From Asaia bogorensis (GTDB lineage: Bacteria > Pseudomonadota > Alphaproteobacteria > Acetobacterales > Acetobacteraceae), in NCBI GenBank assembly GCA_945874515.1, contig CAMCHA010000114.1, positions 1 to 7,400 of the forward strand: a stretch of DNA of 7,400 nucleotides. The letters are read 5' to 3'. Of the stretch, positions 1 through 6,344 are shown piece after piece (the stretch's first letter is position 1; every line of letters begins with the position of its first letter). The notes under the pieces are model-generated. The model was not told the origin of the DNA. It ran no database searches and worked only from the letters and a program-made list of their open reading frames with translations. A program made the translations under genes and the position numbers.

Positions 1-84
1 CGGGAATAGCGTACAGGCCGCACACATGAAGAAAATGCCAAGCAGCAAGGATGTCTGACGCGGCGGCACCGCGGTGGTGGTCAT
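1..84 (-). CDS. N-terminal fragment of a membrane protein, possibly a DMT/EamA-type transporter (runs off the left edge)
   Basis: An open frame on the minus strand starts with ATG at 84-82 and stays open to base 1, giving 28 residues. After a short polar start (MTTTAVPPRQT) comes a hydrophobic stretch, SLLLGIFFMCAACTLFP, which looks like a first membrane helix. The pattern of a glycine, then methionine, then a small/hydrophobic run ending in Phe-Pro resembles the first helix of many alphaproteobacterial drug/metabolite (EamA) transporters, but 28 residues are too few to prove the family. A GGAGG lies about 11 bases upstream of the ATG (revcomp of roughly 96-100), slightly far. An in-frame ATG at 132-130 could extend the protein by 16 polar residues, but it has a weaker ribosome site. 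The gene is transcribed away from the ABC operon, so they share the intergenic region. Coding status is fairly likely; the family is a guess. Confidence 0.5.
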   Translation of the reverse strand, partial: MTTTAVPPRQTSLLLGIFFMCAACTLFP

Positions 85-292
85 GAGGCTTGCGCCCTCC
101 CGGAGGCTGCTGGCTTCGTCACGGTAGGCCATAAGCTGCTCTAGGGGAAACTTGGCCTGAGGGGCCGGCGACTCGAGCGGGGAAAAGCGTGCTGGGGCTC
201 GATCAACCCGTCAGGTGATCCCTTTGGCGGCGGCTAATGCACGTAAAACAGGCGATGCCGGGGCGATTCACCGCCAAGAACCGCCCAAAGGA

Positions 293-309
293 TTGGCATA
301 TGCCTTGCT
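293..309 (+). promoter_or_regulatory. Candidate sigma-54 (-24/-12) promoter for the ABC transporter/amidohydrolase operon
   Basis: The sequence TTGGCATATGCCTTGCT matches the RpoN consensus (YTGGCACG, four bases, TTGCW) at all the strongest positions. GG is at 295-296 and GC at 307-308, so the two dinucleotides are exactly 12 bases apart, as sigma-54 requires. The only departures are T and A in place of C and G after TGGCA. Transcription would start near base 320, leaving a leader of about 46 bases before the ATG at 366. Sigma-54 promoters need an enhancer-binding activator, commonly NtrC under nitrogen limitation. No activator gene is in the window. The motif was found by eye, so a chance match is possible, but spacing, orientation and position all fit. 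Confidence 0.65.
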
Positions 310-322
310 GACCCCATCTCCC

Positions 323-341
323 TGGGGCATGTGACGCCCCA
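323..341 (+). other. Small hairpin in the 5' leader
   Basis: TGGGGC at 323-328 is the exact reverse complement of GCCCCA at 336-341, giving a 6-bp, mostly GC stem with a 7-base loop. If transcription starts near 320, this hairpin sits at the very 5' end of the mRNA and leaves the ribosome site at 354-359 free. It could protect the transcript end. It has no U-tract and is not a terminator. Confidence 0.35.
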
Positions 342-353
342 ATCCATCCCAGC

Positions 354-359
354 GAGGAG
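354..359 (+). promoter_or_regulatory. Ribosome binding site of the binding-protein gene
   Basis: GAGGAG lies six bases before the ATG at 366 and is a strong Shine-Dalgarno match. It supports this ATG as the start of the first gene of the operon. Confidence 0.8.
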
Positions 360-365
360 AGAGCC

Positions 366-1385
366 ATGAGAACCAGGTATCGGATCGAACGCCGCGCATT
401 GCTCACGGGTGGCACTGCCCTTGTGCTTTCTGCGGTAGCAGGCGCGCGGGTGCCGCTGGCGCAGACGCTGGAAAAGCTTTCCTTCCAGACCAATTGGCGC
501 GCCCAGGCGGAACATGGCGGTTATTATTTGGCGCTGGCCAATGGGCTCTATCGCCGTGCCGGCATTGATTGCGAAATCCGCATGGGCGGCCCGCAGCAGA
601 ACCCGGCGCAGCTATTGCTGGCGGGTCGGGTGGACATGATCATGTCAGCCGGCTTTCAGGCGCTGAATTATGTGCGTGAGAATGTGCCTTTCATGACGAT
701 TGGCGCCATCATGCAAAAAGACCCACAAGGCTTCATGTTCCATGCGGAAGCGGGGTTCACCAGTTTCGAACAAATGCGTGGCAAGCCGATTTTGGTAGGC
801 GCCGGCGGGCGCGTGACCTTTTGGCCCTTCATGCGCCGGCGCTTCGGCTTCACCGATAGCCAGATCCGCCCCTATACCTTCAATATTCAGCCATTTCTGG
901 CGGATAAGCAGGCCATTCAGCAAAGCTTTGTGTCGTCAGAACCCTTCGCGGCGCGGCTTGGCGGGGCTGATCCGCGGGTGCTGCTTTTCGCCGATGCGGG
1001 CTTCCCGAATTACCAGACAACGATTGATATCTCCCGCAAGATGGTCGAGGAAAAGCCGGATCTGATCCAGCGCTTTGTGGACGCCACCATGCAGGGCTGG
1101 ACGCAATATATGCGCGGGCAGGATGTGGCGGCGGCGAATGCGCTTATCATGCGCGACAATCAGGAAATGACTCAGGAGAAGATTGATTACGCCGTCCGCG
1201 CCCTGAATGAACGCGGCATCGTGTTCTCGGGTGATGCGGAACGGCTTGGCATTGGCGCCATGACGGATGAGCGCTGGGAAGCCTTCTATACGGCCATGCG
1301 CGATGCGGAAGTGATGCCGCCTGGGCTTGATGTGAAGCGCGCCTATTCGCTACGCTTCGTCAATAGACGGGTCGGGCTGGCTTGA
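366..1385 (+). CDS. ABC transporter periplasmic substrate-binding protein, NMT1/THI5-like (SsuA/ThiY superfamily)
   Basis: This 339-residue protein has the usual length for the family and should capture the substrate in the periplasm and deliver it to the ABC permease. Residues 1-33 look like an export signal with a twin arginine (R9-R10, ERRALLTGG) followed by an Ala/Leu/Val-rich core, so Tat export is plausible. No lipobox cysteine is seen. The mature N-terminus carries the family block FQTNWRAQAEHGGYYLALAN (40-59), then GLYRRAGIDCEI and a GGPQQNPAQLLLAGRVD segment (74-90), typical of NMT1-like proteins that bind pyrimidine precursors and related small molecules. The THI5 cysteine cluster of the yeast pyrimidine synthase is absent, so this is a receptor, not that enzyme. 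The start is fixed by a strong ribosome site. Its stop overlaps the next gene's start. The ligand cannot be read from sequence; the downstream deaminase-like enzyme suggests a heterocyclic base or analogue. Confidence 0.9.
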   Translation: MRTRYRIERRALLTGGTALVLSAVAGARVPLAQTLEKLSFQTNWRAQAEHGGYYLALANGLYRRAGIDCEIRMGGPQQNPAQLLLAGRVDMIMSAGFQALNYVRENVPFMTIGAIMQKDPQGFMFHAEAGFTSFEQMRGKPILVGAGGRVTFWPFMRRRFGFTDSQIRPYTFNIQPFLADKQAIQQSFVSSEPFAARLGGADPRVLLFADAGFPNYQTTIDISRKMVEEKPDLIQRFVDATMQGWTQYMRGQDVAAANALIMRDNQEMTQEKIDYAVRALNERGIVFSGDAERLGIGAMTDERWEAFYTAMRDAEVMPPGLDVKRAYSLRFVNRRVGLA

Positions 1386-2167
1386 GCCCTCGGCGCCCGC
1401 TGCTCTCGCTCGCCGGGGTTTCCAAGCGTTACGCAACGGGAACCTTGGCGCTGGATGGTATTGATCTGACGATCATGCCGGGCGATTTCATTGCGCTTCT
1501 GGGGCCTTCGGGCTGCGGCAAATCCACCTTGCTGCGCCTGATTTCAGGGCTTACCGCGCCAAGCGGCGGTACGATGGAATGGCCGATCGCCATGCATGAC
1601 GCTGGTGGCGAAGCGGAACGCGATATTGGCTTTGTGTTCCAGGAACCCACGCTGATGCCCTGGGCCAGCGTGATCCGCAATGTGGCGCTGCCCCTTGAAT
1701 TGGCCGGCATGAAGCGGCGGGAAGCCGAGGAACGCGCCGCCGAATGGATCGCCCGCGTTGATCTGAAGGGATTTGAGAAAGCCTATCCGCGCGCGTTATC
1801 AGGCGGCATGCGCATGCGTGTTTCCATCGCGCGCGCGCTGGTAACGCGCCCACGCATTCTGTTGATGGATGAACCCTTCGCGGCCTTGGATGAGATAACG
1901 CGCTTTCGGCTGAACAATGATTTGGTGCAGCTTTGGGCGCAGGAACGTTTTACGGTGATTTTTGTGACCCATTCGGTGTTTGAAAGTGTCTATCTGGCAG
2001 AACGCATTGTGGTGATGGCCCCGCGCCCGGGCCGCATTGCCGAGGAAGTGCGCATCACCGCCCCGATCGCCAGAGGTGAAGAATTCAGAACCTCACCCGA
2101 ATATACTGCCCAATGCCGCACGGTTTCGCACGCGCTTTCTTCTGCCATGGGGGGTGCGCATGAGTGA
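1382..2167 (+). CDS. ABC transporter ATP-binding protein (nitrate/sulfonate/taurine/pyrimidine-precursor type)
   Basis: This 261-residue cytoplasmic ATPase powers the importer. All nucleotide-binding motifs are intact: Walker A GPSGCGKST (41-49), Q-loop Q87 in FVFQEPTLMPW, signature LSGGM (139-143), Walker B ILLMDE (159-164), D-loop ALD (168-170) and switch histidine H197 (VTHS). The signature continues as RMRVSIARAL instead of the more common RQRVAIARAL, as seen in the SsuB/TauB/ThiZ-like branch. The start is a TTG at 1382 whose last two bases begin the TGA stop of the binding protein, a 4-base overlap. An in-frame stop at 1364-1366 and the lack of another start codon leave TTG as the only reasonable choice. 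Translation is probably coupled to the upstream gene. The 3' end overlaps the permease by 8 bases. Confidence 0.93.
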   Translation: MSPRRPLLSLAGVSKRYATGTLALDGIDLTIMPGDFIALLGPSGCGKSTLLRLISGLTAPSGGTMEWPIAMHDAGGEAERDIGFVFQEPTLMPWASVIRNVALPLELAGMKRREAEERAAEWIARVDLKGFEKAYPRALSGGMRMRVSIARALVTRPRILLMDEPFAALDEITRFRLNNDLVQLWAQERFTVIFVTHSVFESVYLAERIVVMAPRPGRIAEEVRITAPIARGEEFRTSPEYTAQCRTVSHALSSAMGGAHE

Positions 2168-2993
2168 GAGCACGGAAGCGGCACCGGCCGCTGGCAGTTT
2201 TGTGGAAGGCACCTGGCTCCGCATTCTGGCGCCGACGCTGCTTGCGCTACTGTTTCTGGGTGGCTGGGAAATGATGGTGCGGATGCGGGAAATCCCGCCC
2301 TATATCCTGCCGGGGCCGATTGCCATTTGGCAGACGCTGATCCGTGATTGGGCATCGCTTTCCGTATCGCTGTTGATCACGCTGAAGATCACCTTCTTGG
2401 CGCTGTCGGTGGCAGCGATTTTGGGGCTGGCGCTTGCCATTCTTTTCGCGCAGTCGCGCATCGTTGAATTGTCGCTGTTTCCCTTTGCCGTGGTCCTGCA
2501 AGTGACCCCCATTGTGGCGATTGCGCCGCTGATCATCATTTGGGTGAATGATATCGCGATATCTTTGCTGATTTGCGCCTGGATCGTTGCCTTCTTTCCG
2601 ATCCTGTCGAATACGACTGTCGGGTTGAATTCGGCGGATCATAATTTGAAGGATTTGTTCAAGCTTTATCGCGCATCGCGCTGGCAGGTGCTGACACGGC
2701 TGTTGTTGCCGTCTGCCCTGCCTTACTTTCTGGCGGGCTTGCGGATTTCTGGCGGCCTTGCGCTGATTGGCGCCATTGTCGCGGAATTTGTCGCGGGTAC
2801 AGGCGGCAGTTCATCGGGGCTTGCGTACCGGATTCTGGAAGCGGGGTATCAGTTGCAAATTCCGCGCATGTTTGCAGCACTTGTGCTGGTTTCCGCAACA
2901 GGGATTGCGATTTTCTTGGCGCTTAGCTTGCTCACGCATTTGCTGCTGCGCCATTGGCATGAAAGCGCGATGGGCAGGGGGGATCGGCGATGA
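2160..2993 (+). CDS. ABC transporter permease (BPD_transp_1 family, SsuC/TauC/ThiX-like)
   Basis: This 277-residue inner-membrane permease starts at the ATG at 2160, beginning MSESTEAAPAAG. A longer frame opens at 2037 but lies inside the ATPase gene, and a G-run at 2149-2154 gives the 2160 start a ribosome site. Six hydrophobic segments are visible, roughly at residues 22-40, 72-96, 104-126, 133-150, 186-210 and 238-263. The cytoplasmic coupling (EAA-type) loop lies around 165-200, with LYRASRWQVLTRLLLPSALP followed by YFLAGLRISGGLAL, matching the family pattern. Only one permease is encoded, so it presumably works as a homodimer with two copies of the ATPase. The start overlaps the ATPase end by 8 bases and the stop overlaps the next start by 4, which ties all three transport genes and the amidohydrolase into one operon. 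Confidence 0.92.
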   Translation: MSESTEAAPAAGSFVEGTWLRILAPTLLALLFLGGWEMMVRMREIPPYILPGPIAIWQTLIRDWASLSVSLLITLKITFLALSVAAILGLALAILFAQSRIVELSLFPFAVVLQVTPIVAIAPLIIIWVNDIAISLLICAWIVAFFPILSNTTVGLNSADHNLKDLFKLYRASRWQVLTRLLLPSALPYFLAGLRISGGLALIGAIVAEFVAGTGGSSSGLAYRILEAGYQLQIPRMFAALVLVSATGIAIFLALSLLTHLLLRHWHESAMGRGDRR

Positions 2994-4345
2994 GGTGCGC
3001 CGTGGCGAAGACTCGCATGGCTTTGGCCGGCGCGGGTGGGAATTTCTGGTTGCGCGATGTGCGTGCCCTGAGCGCGGTGCTGGAAGGTGTGGGGGCGCTG
3101 CCACTGGACCGAGATGGCATCGCGCGGTTTGATGTGCAGATTGAACAGGGACGCATCGCCGCCATTGCGCCGCTTGGCTCTGCGCCGGATGGGGTTTCTT
3201 TGGATGGCGGGCAGATCTGGCCCGGTATGCTGGATGCGCATACCCATCTGGATAAGGGTCATATCTGGCAACGCGCCCCCAATCCTGATGGTAGTTTCTT
3301 CGGCGCCGTCACCACGGTCATGGCTGACCGCGATGTGAATTGGTCTGAAGCCGATATGCGCATGCGCGCGGAATTCGCGCTGCGCGCGGCTTACGCGCAT
3401 GGCACGGTTGCCGTGCGCACGCATCTAGATAGCTACATGCCCCATGCGCCCAAGGCCTGGCGGATGTTCCGCCAGCTGCGCGATGATTGGGCCGGGCGGA
3501 TCACCTTGCAGGCTTCCTCCATCGCGCCGCTCGATCGCTTTGCGGGGGATGAGGGCGCTGAACTTGCTGATATCGTCGCCGAATCAGGCGGTGTATTGGG
3601 CATGGTGACGCGGCTTTCTGGTGGCATTCATGATGATATCCCGCCTGAATTTCAGGCTATGCTGGATCATTTTTTTGCACTGGCAGAAGCGCGCGGCCTA
3701 GACCTTGATTTGCATGTGGATGAAAGCGGGGAAACCGGCGCGCGCGCCTTGCGCGAAGTTGCGCTGACCGCTTTGCGCCGCGGCTTCAAGGGGCGCATCC
3801 AATGCGGGCATTGCTGTTCACTCTCTCGTCAAACAGATGAATTCGCGCTGGAAACTATCAAGGCTTGCGCGGAAGCCGGCGTTGCGATTGTGGTCCTGCC
3901 CATGTGCAATATGTATTTGCAGGACCGGGAGCCGGGGCGCACGCCGCGCTGGCGGGGCGTGACGCTTGTGCATGAAATGCAGACGGGCGGCGTTTCTGTC
4001 TCCCTCGCGTCAGACAATACGCGCGATCCTTTCTACGCCTATGGTGATCTGGATATGGTGGAGGTGATGCGCGAAGCGACACGCATTCTGCATCTGGATC
4101 ACCCCTATGGCGATTGGGCACGATCCGTCGGCGCGCGGCCAGCGGCGGCGATGGGGCTGCAAGGGGCGGGCATGATCCGCGTCGGCGCGCCGGCTGATCT
4201 TATCCTGTTCCGCGCGCGGCACATGACTGAATTTCTGTCACGCCCGCAATCGGATCGGATTGTGCTGCGTAATGGAAAGCTGCTGGACGCAGAAGTGCCG
4301 GATTGGCGGGAATTGGATCACGTAATCCCGGCTACCACCGGCTGA
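2990..4345 (+). CDS. Cytosine-deaminase-like metal-dependent amidohydrolase
   Basis: This 451-residue cytoplasmic hydrolase belongs to the amidohydrolase superfamily, CodA-like branch, which hydrolyses C-N bonds in heterocycles. Metal and catalytic residues are in place: HTH at 84-86 (DAHTHLDKG), H242 and E245 in LHVDESGE, H274 in QCGHCCS, and D342 in LASDNTRDPF. A C-terminal segment ending GAPADLILF (399-407) and IVLRNGK (424-430) restores the beta-sandwich usual for these enzymes. Compared with E. coli CodA as I recall it, the substrate-contacting Trp319 corresponds to F348, Asp314 to N343, and the FPQEG loop bearing Gln156 is not conserved (here around 176-182). The true substrate may therefore be another amino- or oxo-heterocycle. 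The ATG overlaps the permease stop (ATGA), and an AGGGGGG at 2976-2982 serves as ribosome site. The 3' end overlaps the convergent oxidoreductase gene by 14 bases. Confidence 0.85.
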   Translation: MRCAVAKTRMALAGAGGNFWLRDVRALSAVLEGVGALPLDRDGIARFDVQIEQGRIAAIAPLGSAPDGVSLDGGQIWPGMLDAHTHLDKGHIWQRAPNPDGSFFGAVTTVMADRDVNWSEADMRMRAEFALRAAYAHGTVAVRTHLDSYMPHAPKAWRMFRQLRDDWAGRITLQASSIAPLDRFAGDEGAELADIVAESGGVLGMVTRLSGGIHDDIPPEFQAMLDHFFALAEARGLDLDLHVDESGETGARALREVALTALRRGFKGRIQCGHCCSLSRQTDEFALETIKACAEAGVAIVVLPMCNMYLQDREPGRTPRWRGVTLVHEMQTGGVSVSLASDNTRDPFYAYGDLDMVEVMREATRILHLDHPYGDWARSVGARPAAAMGLQGAGMIRVGAPADLILFRARHMTEFLSRPQSDRIVLRNGKLLDAEVPDWRELDHVIPATTG

Positions 4346-4913
4346 GCCGCGCCTTCACCTTCGCCAGAAAAGCCGCGCGTTCTGGCGCCGTGCGCTGATC
4401 CATCCGTGTCAGCATCAGCCATTCCACGCGGCAGCCGCGCGCGCATAAGCGCCGGAGGCCGCGATTGATAAGCTTCTTGTCCGGCCAGCCAATCACCCAT
4501 AACAGCCAAAGCGGTGAGCCATAAGTCGTCACCACACCAATGCGCTTGATGTTGGTCAGTAGTGGTTCAATCGCGCCATCACCAAGCTTGAAGGCAATGC
4601 CCGGCGCCCAGATGCGATCAAACCAGCCCTTTAACATCGCGGGTAGCCCATACCACCAGGTGGGATAGACCAGCAGCAGCGCCTCAGCCCTTTGCAGCGA
4701 AGCGACATGATCCGCGACATCCGGGGGGTTGCTGGCAGGGTCCAGATAGTCGCGATGCTCGGCAGCATTCAAGGCGGGCGAGAAGCCTTCCGCGTAAAGA
4801 TCGCGGCATTCCACTTGATGCCCGGCGGCTTCCAGCGCTTGTCGCGCTGTGTCGCGGAGTGCCGCCGAAAAACTCTCAGCCCGCGGATGGCAATGGATCA
4901 GCAGCACCCGCAT
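4332..4913 (-). CDS. Flavodoxin-fold NAD(P)H-dependent oxidoreductase (NQO1/KefF/MdaB-like)
   Basis: This 193-residue protein of the Flavodoxin_2 family is normally a soluble FMN- or FAD-dependent NAD(P)H:quinone reductase. The N-terminal strand and phosphate-binding loop are clear (MRVLLIHCHPRAESFSAAL, 1-19). The family hallmark YPTWWYGLPAMLKGWFDR at 83-100 contacts the flavin, and VVTTYGSP (127-134) forms the next flavin-side loop. Length is normal and no key element is missing. An AGGA about eight bases before the ATG at 4913 supports the start. The gene is last in a minus-strand operon, only 9 bases after the stop of a FAD-linked oxidase. It may reduce a quinone or flavin for the oxidases or act directly on a heterocyclic intermediate. 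The reaction is not determined by sequence. Its last 14 bases overlap the end of the amidohydrolase gene on the other strand. Confidence 0.88.
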   Translation of the reverse strand: MRVLLIHCHPRAESFSAALRDTARQALEAAGHQVECRDLYAEGFSPALNAAEHRDYLDPASNPPDVADHVASLQRAEALLLVYPTWWYGLPAMLKGWFDRIWAPGIAFKLGDGAIEPLLTNIKRIGVVTTYGSPLWLLWVIGWPDKKLINRGLRRLCARGCRVEWLMLTRMDQRTAPERAAFLAKVKARLSRW

Positions 4914-4922
4914 AACGCAGTC

Positions 4923-6344
4923 CTAATCCAGCCTTTCCTCAATTTCCGGCGCGTCCGGGTCGCCATACATGTAATGCGTGCGCGGGCGATCGGGCGACCA
5001 TTCCGGATCATCCCAGGCGAGCATCTTGCCGGGATTGAGAAGCCCAAGCGGATCGGCTTCCTTCTTGAAGGCCAATTGCCGCGCATCCACGCGCTTCATG
5101 CCGCCTTCTTCCAGTGAGAAGGCATGTGGGTTGAAGACCGGGCAGCCATTGGCTTCATGGATGCGAATGATCTCGGCCAAGCGTTCTTCGCTGGTATAGC
5201 GCACCAATTGCAGGCCGAAGCAGGTGACATGCCCGCCGAAGCGCACAAACTCCAGATGCATCGGCACTTCATCACCGAACAGCGCTTCCATTTTCTCCAC
5301 CAACGCCATGTGGCCCGGCGGCGGAAACAGCGTTTGCAAATAGGTGATGCCGCGATCAATCTTCAGCGCTTGCAGCGTGGTGTGGTTCCAGGAATGTTCG
5401 TAAAGCGGCACGGCTGCTTCTTCCGTGGGGCAGCGATAAATCTCCGCCTGCGTCGCGCCATGCTTGGCCTTCAGCGCTTCAAAAGCTTCCAGGAAGGGGG
5501 CTGCGATCATCAGCAGCGCAACACTCATGCCCGCAGGAATGCGCCCTTCGAAATGGCGGAAATATTGCTGCGGCGCGGGCGCGGCGACCACTGTCGCAAG
5601 CTTTTTCACAATGCCATCAGCGAGCGTGACAGCTTCCGCAAAACGTGCGGCTTCCATGAAGCTTGGGAAGGCCATCATCACATCCACCCAATCATAGGCG
5701 GGGGCGAGGGGCATCTCGACCTCCGTGATGATGCCATTCGTGCCATAGGCGTGATTGGCTTTTTCAATCTCCCCACCACGCAATTCCAGAATGCGTGGTG
5801 TTTCTTCCATGGTAACCACACGCAGGCCGAGAACATTGCCCGGCTCCCGGAAGGACCCCCACATGCAGGAACCGGCACCCGCGGAACCGCCGGCGACAAA
5901 GCCGCCAATGGTCGCGGTGCGTTTGGTGGAAGGATGAAAGCGCAATTCGCCCCCCACTTGCTGGCGCGTTTGTTCATCCAACGCAATCAGCTTGGCGCCT
6001 GCCTGGGCGCGCATAATGCCGGGCTTGGCCCAAAGCAGCTTATCCAGCGCCGAGACATCCAACACCACACCACCTTGCAGCGGCATGGCCTGGCCATAAT
6101 TGCCGGTGCCGGCGCCGCGCGGTGTCACCGGAATGCGCCGCGCATGGCAGGCGGCCAGAATGCGCACCACATCAGCCTCATCACGCGCTTCGGCCACCAC
6201 ATCCGCGCTCACGCCATTCAATTGGCGTTTCAACACGGGACTATACCAGAAGAAATCCCGGCTGCGTTGGCGCACCAGCGCGGCGTCTGTCACCCAGCGA
6301 ATATCGGGCAGCGCGGCCATCAGGCCGGCAACATCATGCGTCAT
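4923..6344 (-). CDS. FAD-linked oxidoreductase (VAO/PCMH-type, GlcD-like), second of a tandem pair
   Basis: This 473-residue flavoprotein has the two-domain layout of the FAD-linked oxidases. The FAD (PCMH) domain shows PRGAGTGNYGQAMPLQGG at 75-92, a STKRTATIGGFVAGGSAGAG block at 139-158 and YGTNGIITEVEMPL at 200-213. The cap/C-terminal domain ends with the conserved DPLGLLNPGKM (431-441). The RSGGH-type histidine used for covalent FAD is absent, so FAD is probably non-covalent. The HxGDGNxH metal motif of the D-lactate, glycolate and 2-hydroxyglutarate dehydrogenases is not found. The corresponding half carries HSWNHTTLQALKIDRGITYL at 317-336, which is also present in the neighbouring paralogue. 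The ATG at 6344 overlaps the upstream paralogue's stop as ATGA, indicating coupled translation. The ribosome site is weak, as expected for coupling. Substrate unknown; a 2-hydroxyacid or a heterocyclic alcohol is conceivable. Confidence 0.85.
   Translation of the reverse strand: MTHDVAGLMAALPDIRWVTDAALVRQRSRDFFWYSPVLKRQLNGVSADVVAEARDEADVVRILAACHARRIPVTPRGAGTGNYGQAMPLQGGVVLDVSALDKLLWAKPGIMRAQAGAKLIALDEQTRQQVGGELRFHPSTKRTATIGGFVAGGSAGAGSCMWGSFREPGNVLGLRVVTMEETPRILELRGGEIEKANHAYGTNGIITEVEMPLAPAYDWVDVMMAFPSFMEAARFAEAVTLADGIVKKLATVVAAPAPQQYFRHFEGRIPAGMSVALLMIAAPFLEAFEALKAKHGATQAEIYRCPTEEAAVPLYEHSWNHTTLQALKIDRGITYLQTLFPPPGHMALVEKMEALFGDEVPMHLEFVRFGGHVTCFGLQLVRYTSEERLAEIIRIHEANGCPVFNPHAFSLEEGGMKRVDARQLAFKKEADPLGLLNPGKMLAWDDPEWSPDRPRTHYMYGDPDAPEIEERLD

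Larger units (their letters stand above)
85..365. other. Divergent intergenic region with regulatory sequences
   Basis: This stretch separates the leftward membrane-protein gene from the rightward ABC operon. I see no convincing gene in it. It contains a sigma-54-like promoter (293-309), a ribosome binding site (354-359), and several inverted repeats upstream of the promoter. These are TCGAGC at 173-178 with GCTCGA at 197-202, GGTGA at 214-218 with TCACC at 268-272, and TTTGG-CGG within 218-230 with CCGCCCAAA within 281-293. One or more could be the enhancer site of a sigma-54 activator. A TGCAC at 238-242 matches one half of the NtrC consensus, but the other half is not recognisable. I find no good match to a TPP riboswitch despite the thiamine-precursor-like binding protein downstream. 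Confidence 0.6.

Noticed and set aside
205..265. Possible TPP riboswitch upstream of the NMT1-like gene
   Set aside because: A few words resemble the THI box (ACCCG, GGTGATCC, CTAATGC), but the conserved CUGAGA and the ordered stems are missing, and the region lies mostly upstream of the predicted transcription start.
295..304. Perfect 10-bp palindrome GGCATATGCC as a repressor operator
   Set aside because: It lies wholly inside the sigma-54-like element, which explains it better. An operator role cannot be excluded but has no further support.
203..515. Minus-strand open frames across the intergenic region and start of the binding protein
   Set aside because: They have no homology-like features and overlap the promoter, ribosome site and signal peptide region of a convincing gene.
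2037..2159. N-terminal extension of the permease by 41 codons
   Set aside because: It lies entirely inside the ATPase coding region, starts with TTG, and is unlike permease N-termini. The ATG at 2160 has a ribosome site and the usual short overlap.
2849..3424. Minus-strand open frame of 191 codons
   Set aside because: It is antisense to the permease and amidohydrolase genes, with no recognisable family and shadow-like composition.
4340..4360. Possible terminator hairpin between the convergent operons
   Set aside because: Short complementary CGGCT/AGCCG bases exist, but they would leave almost no loop and there is no T-tract on either strand.
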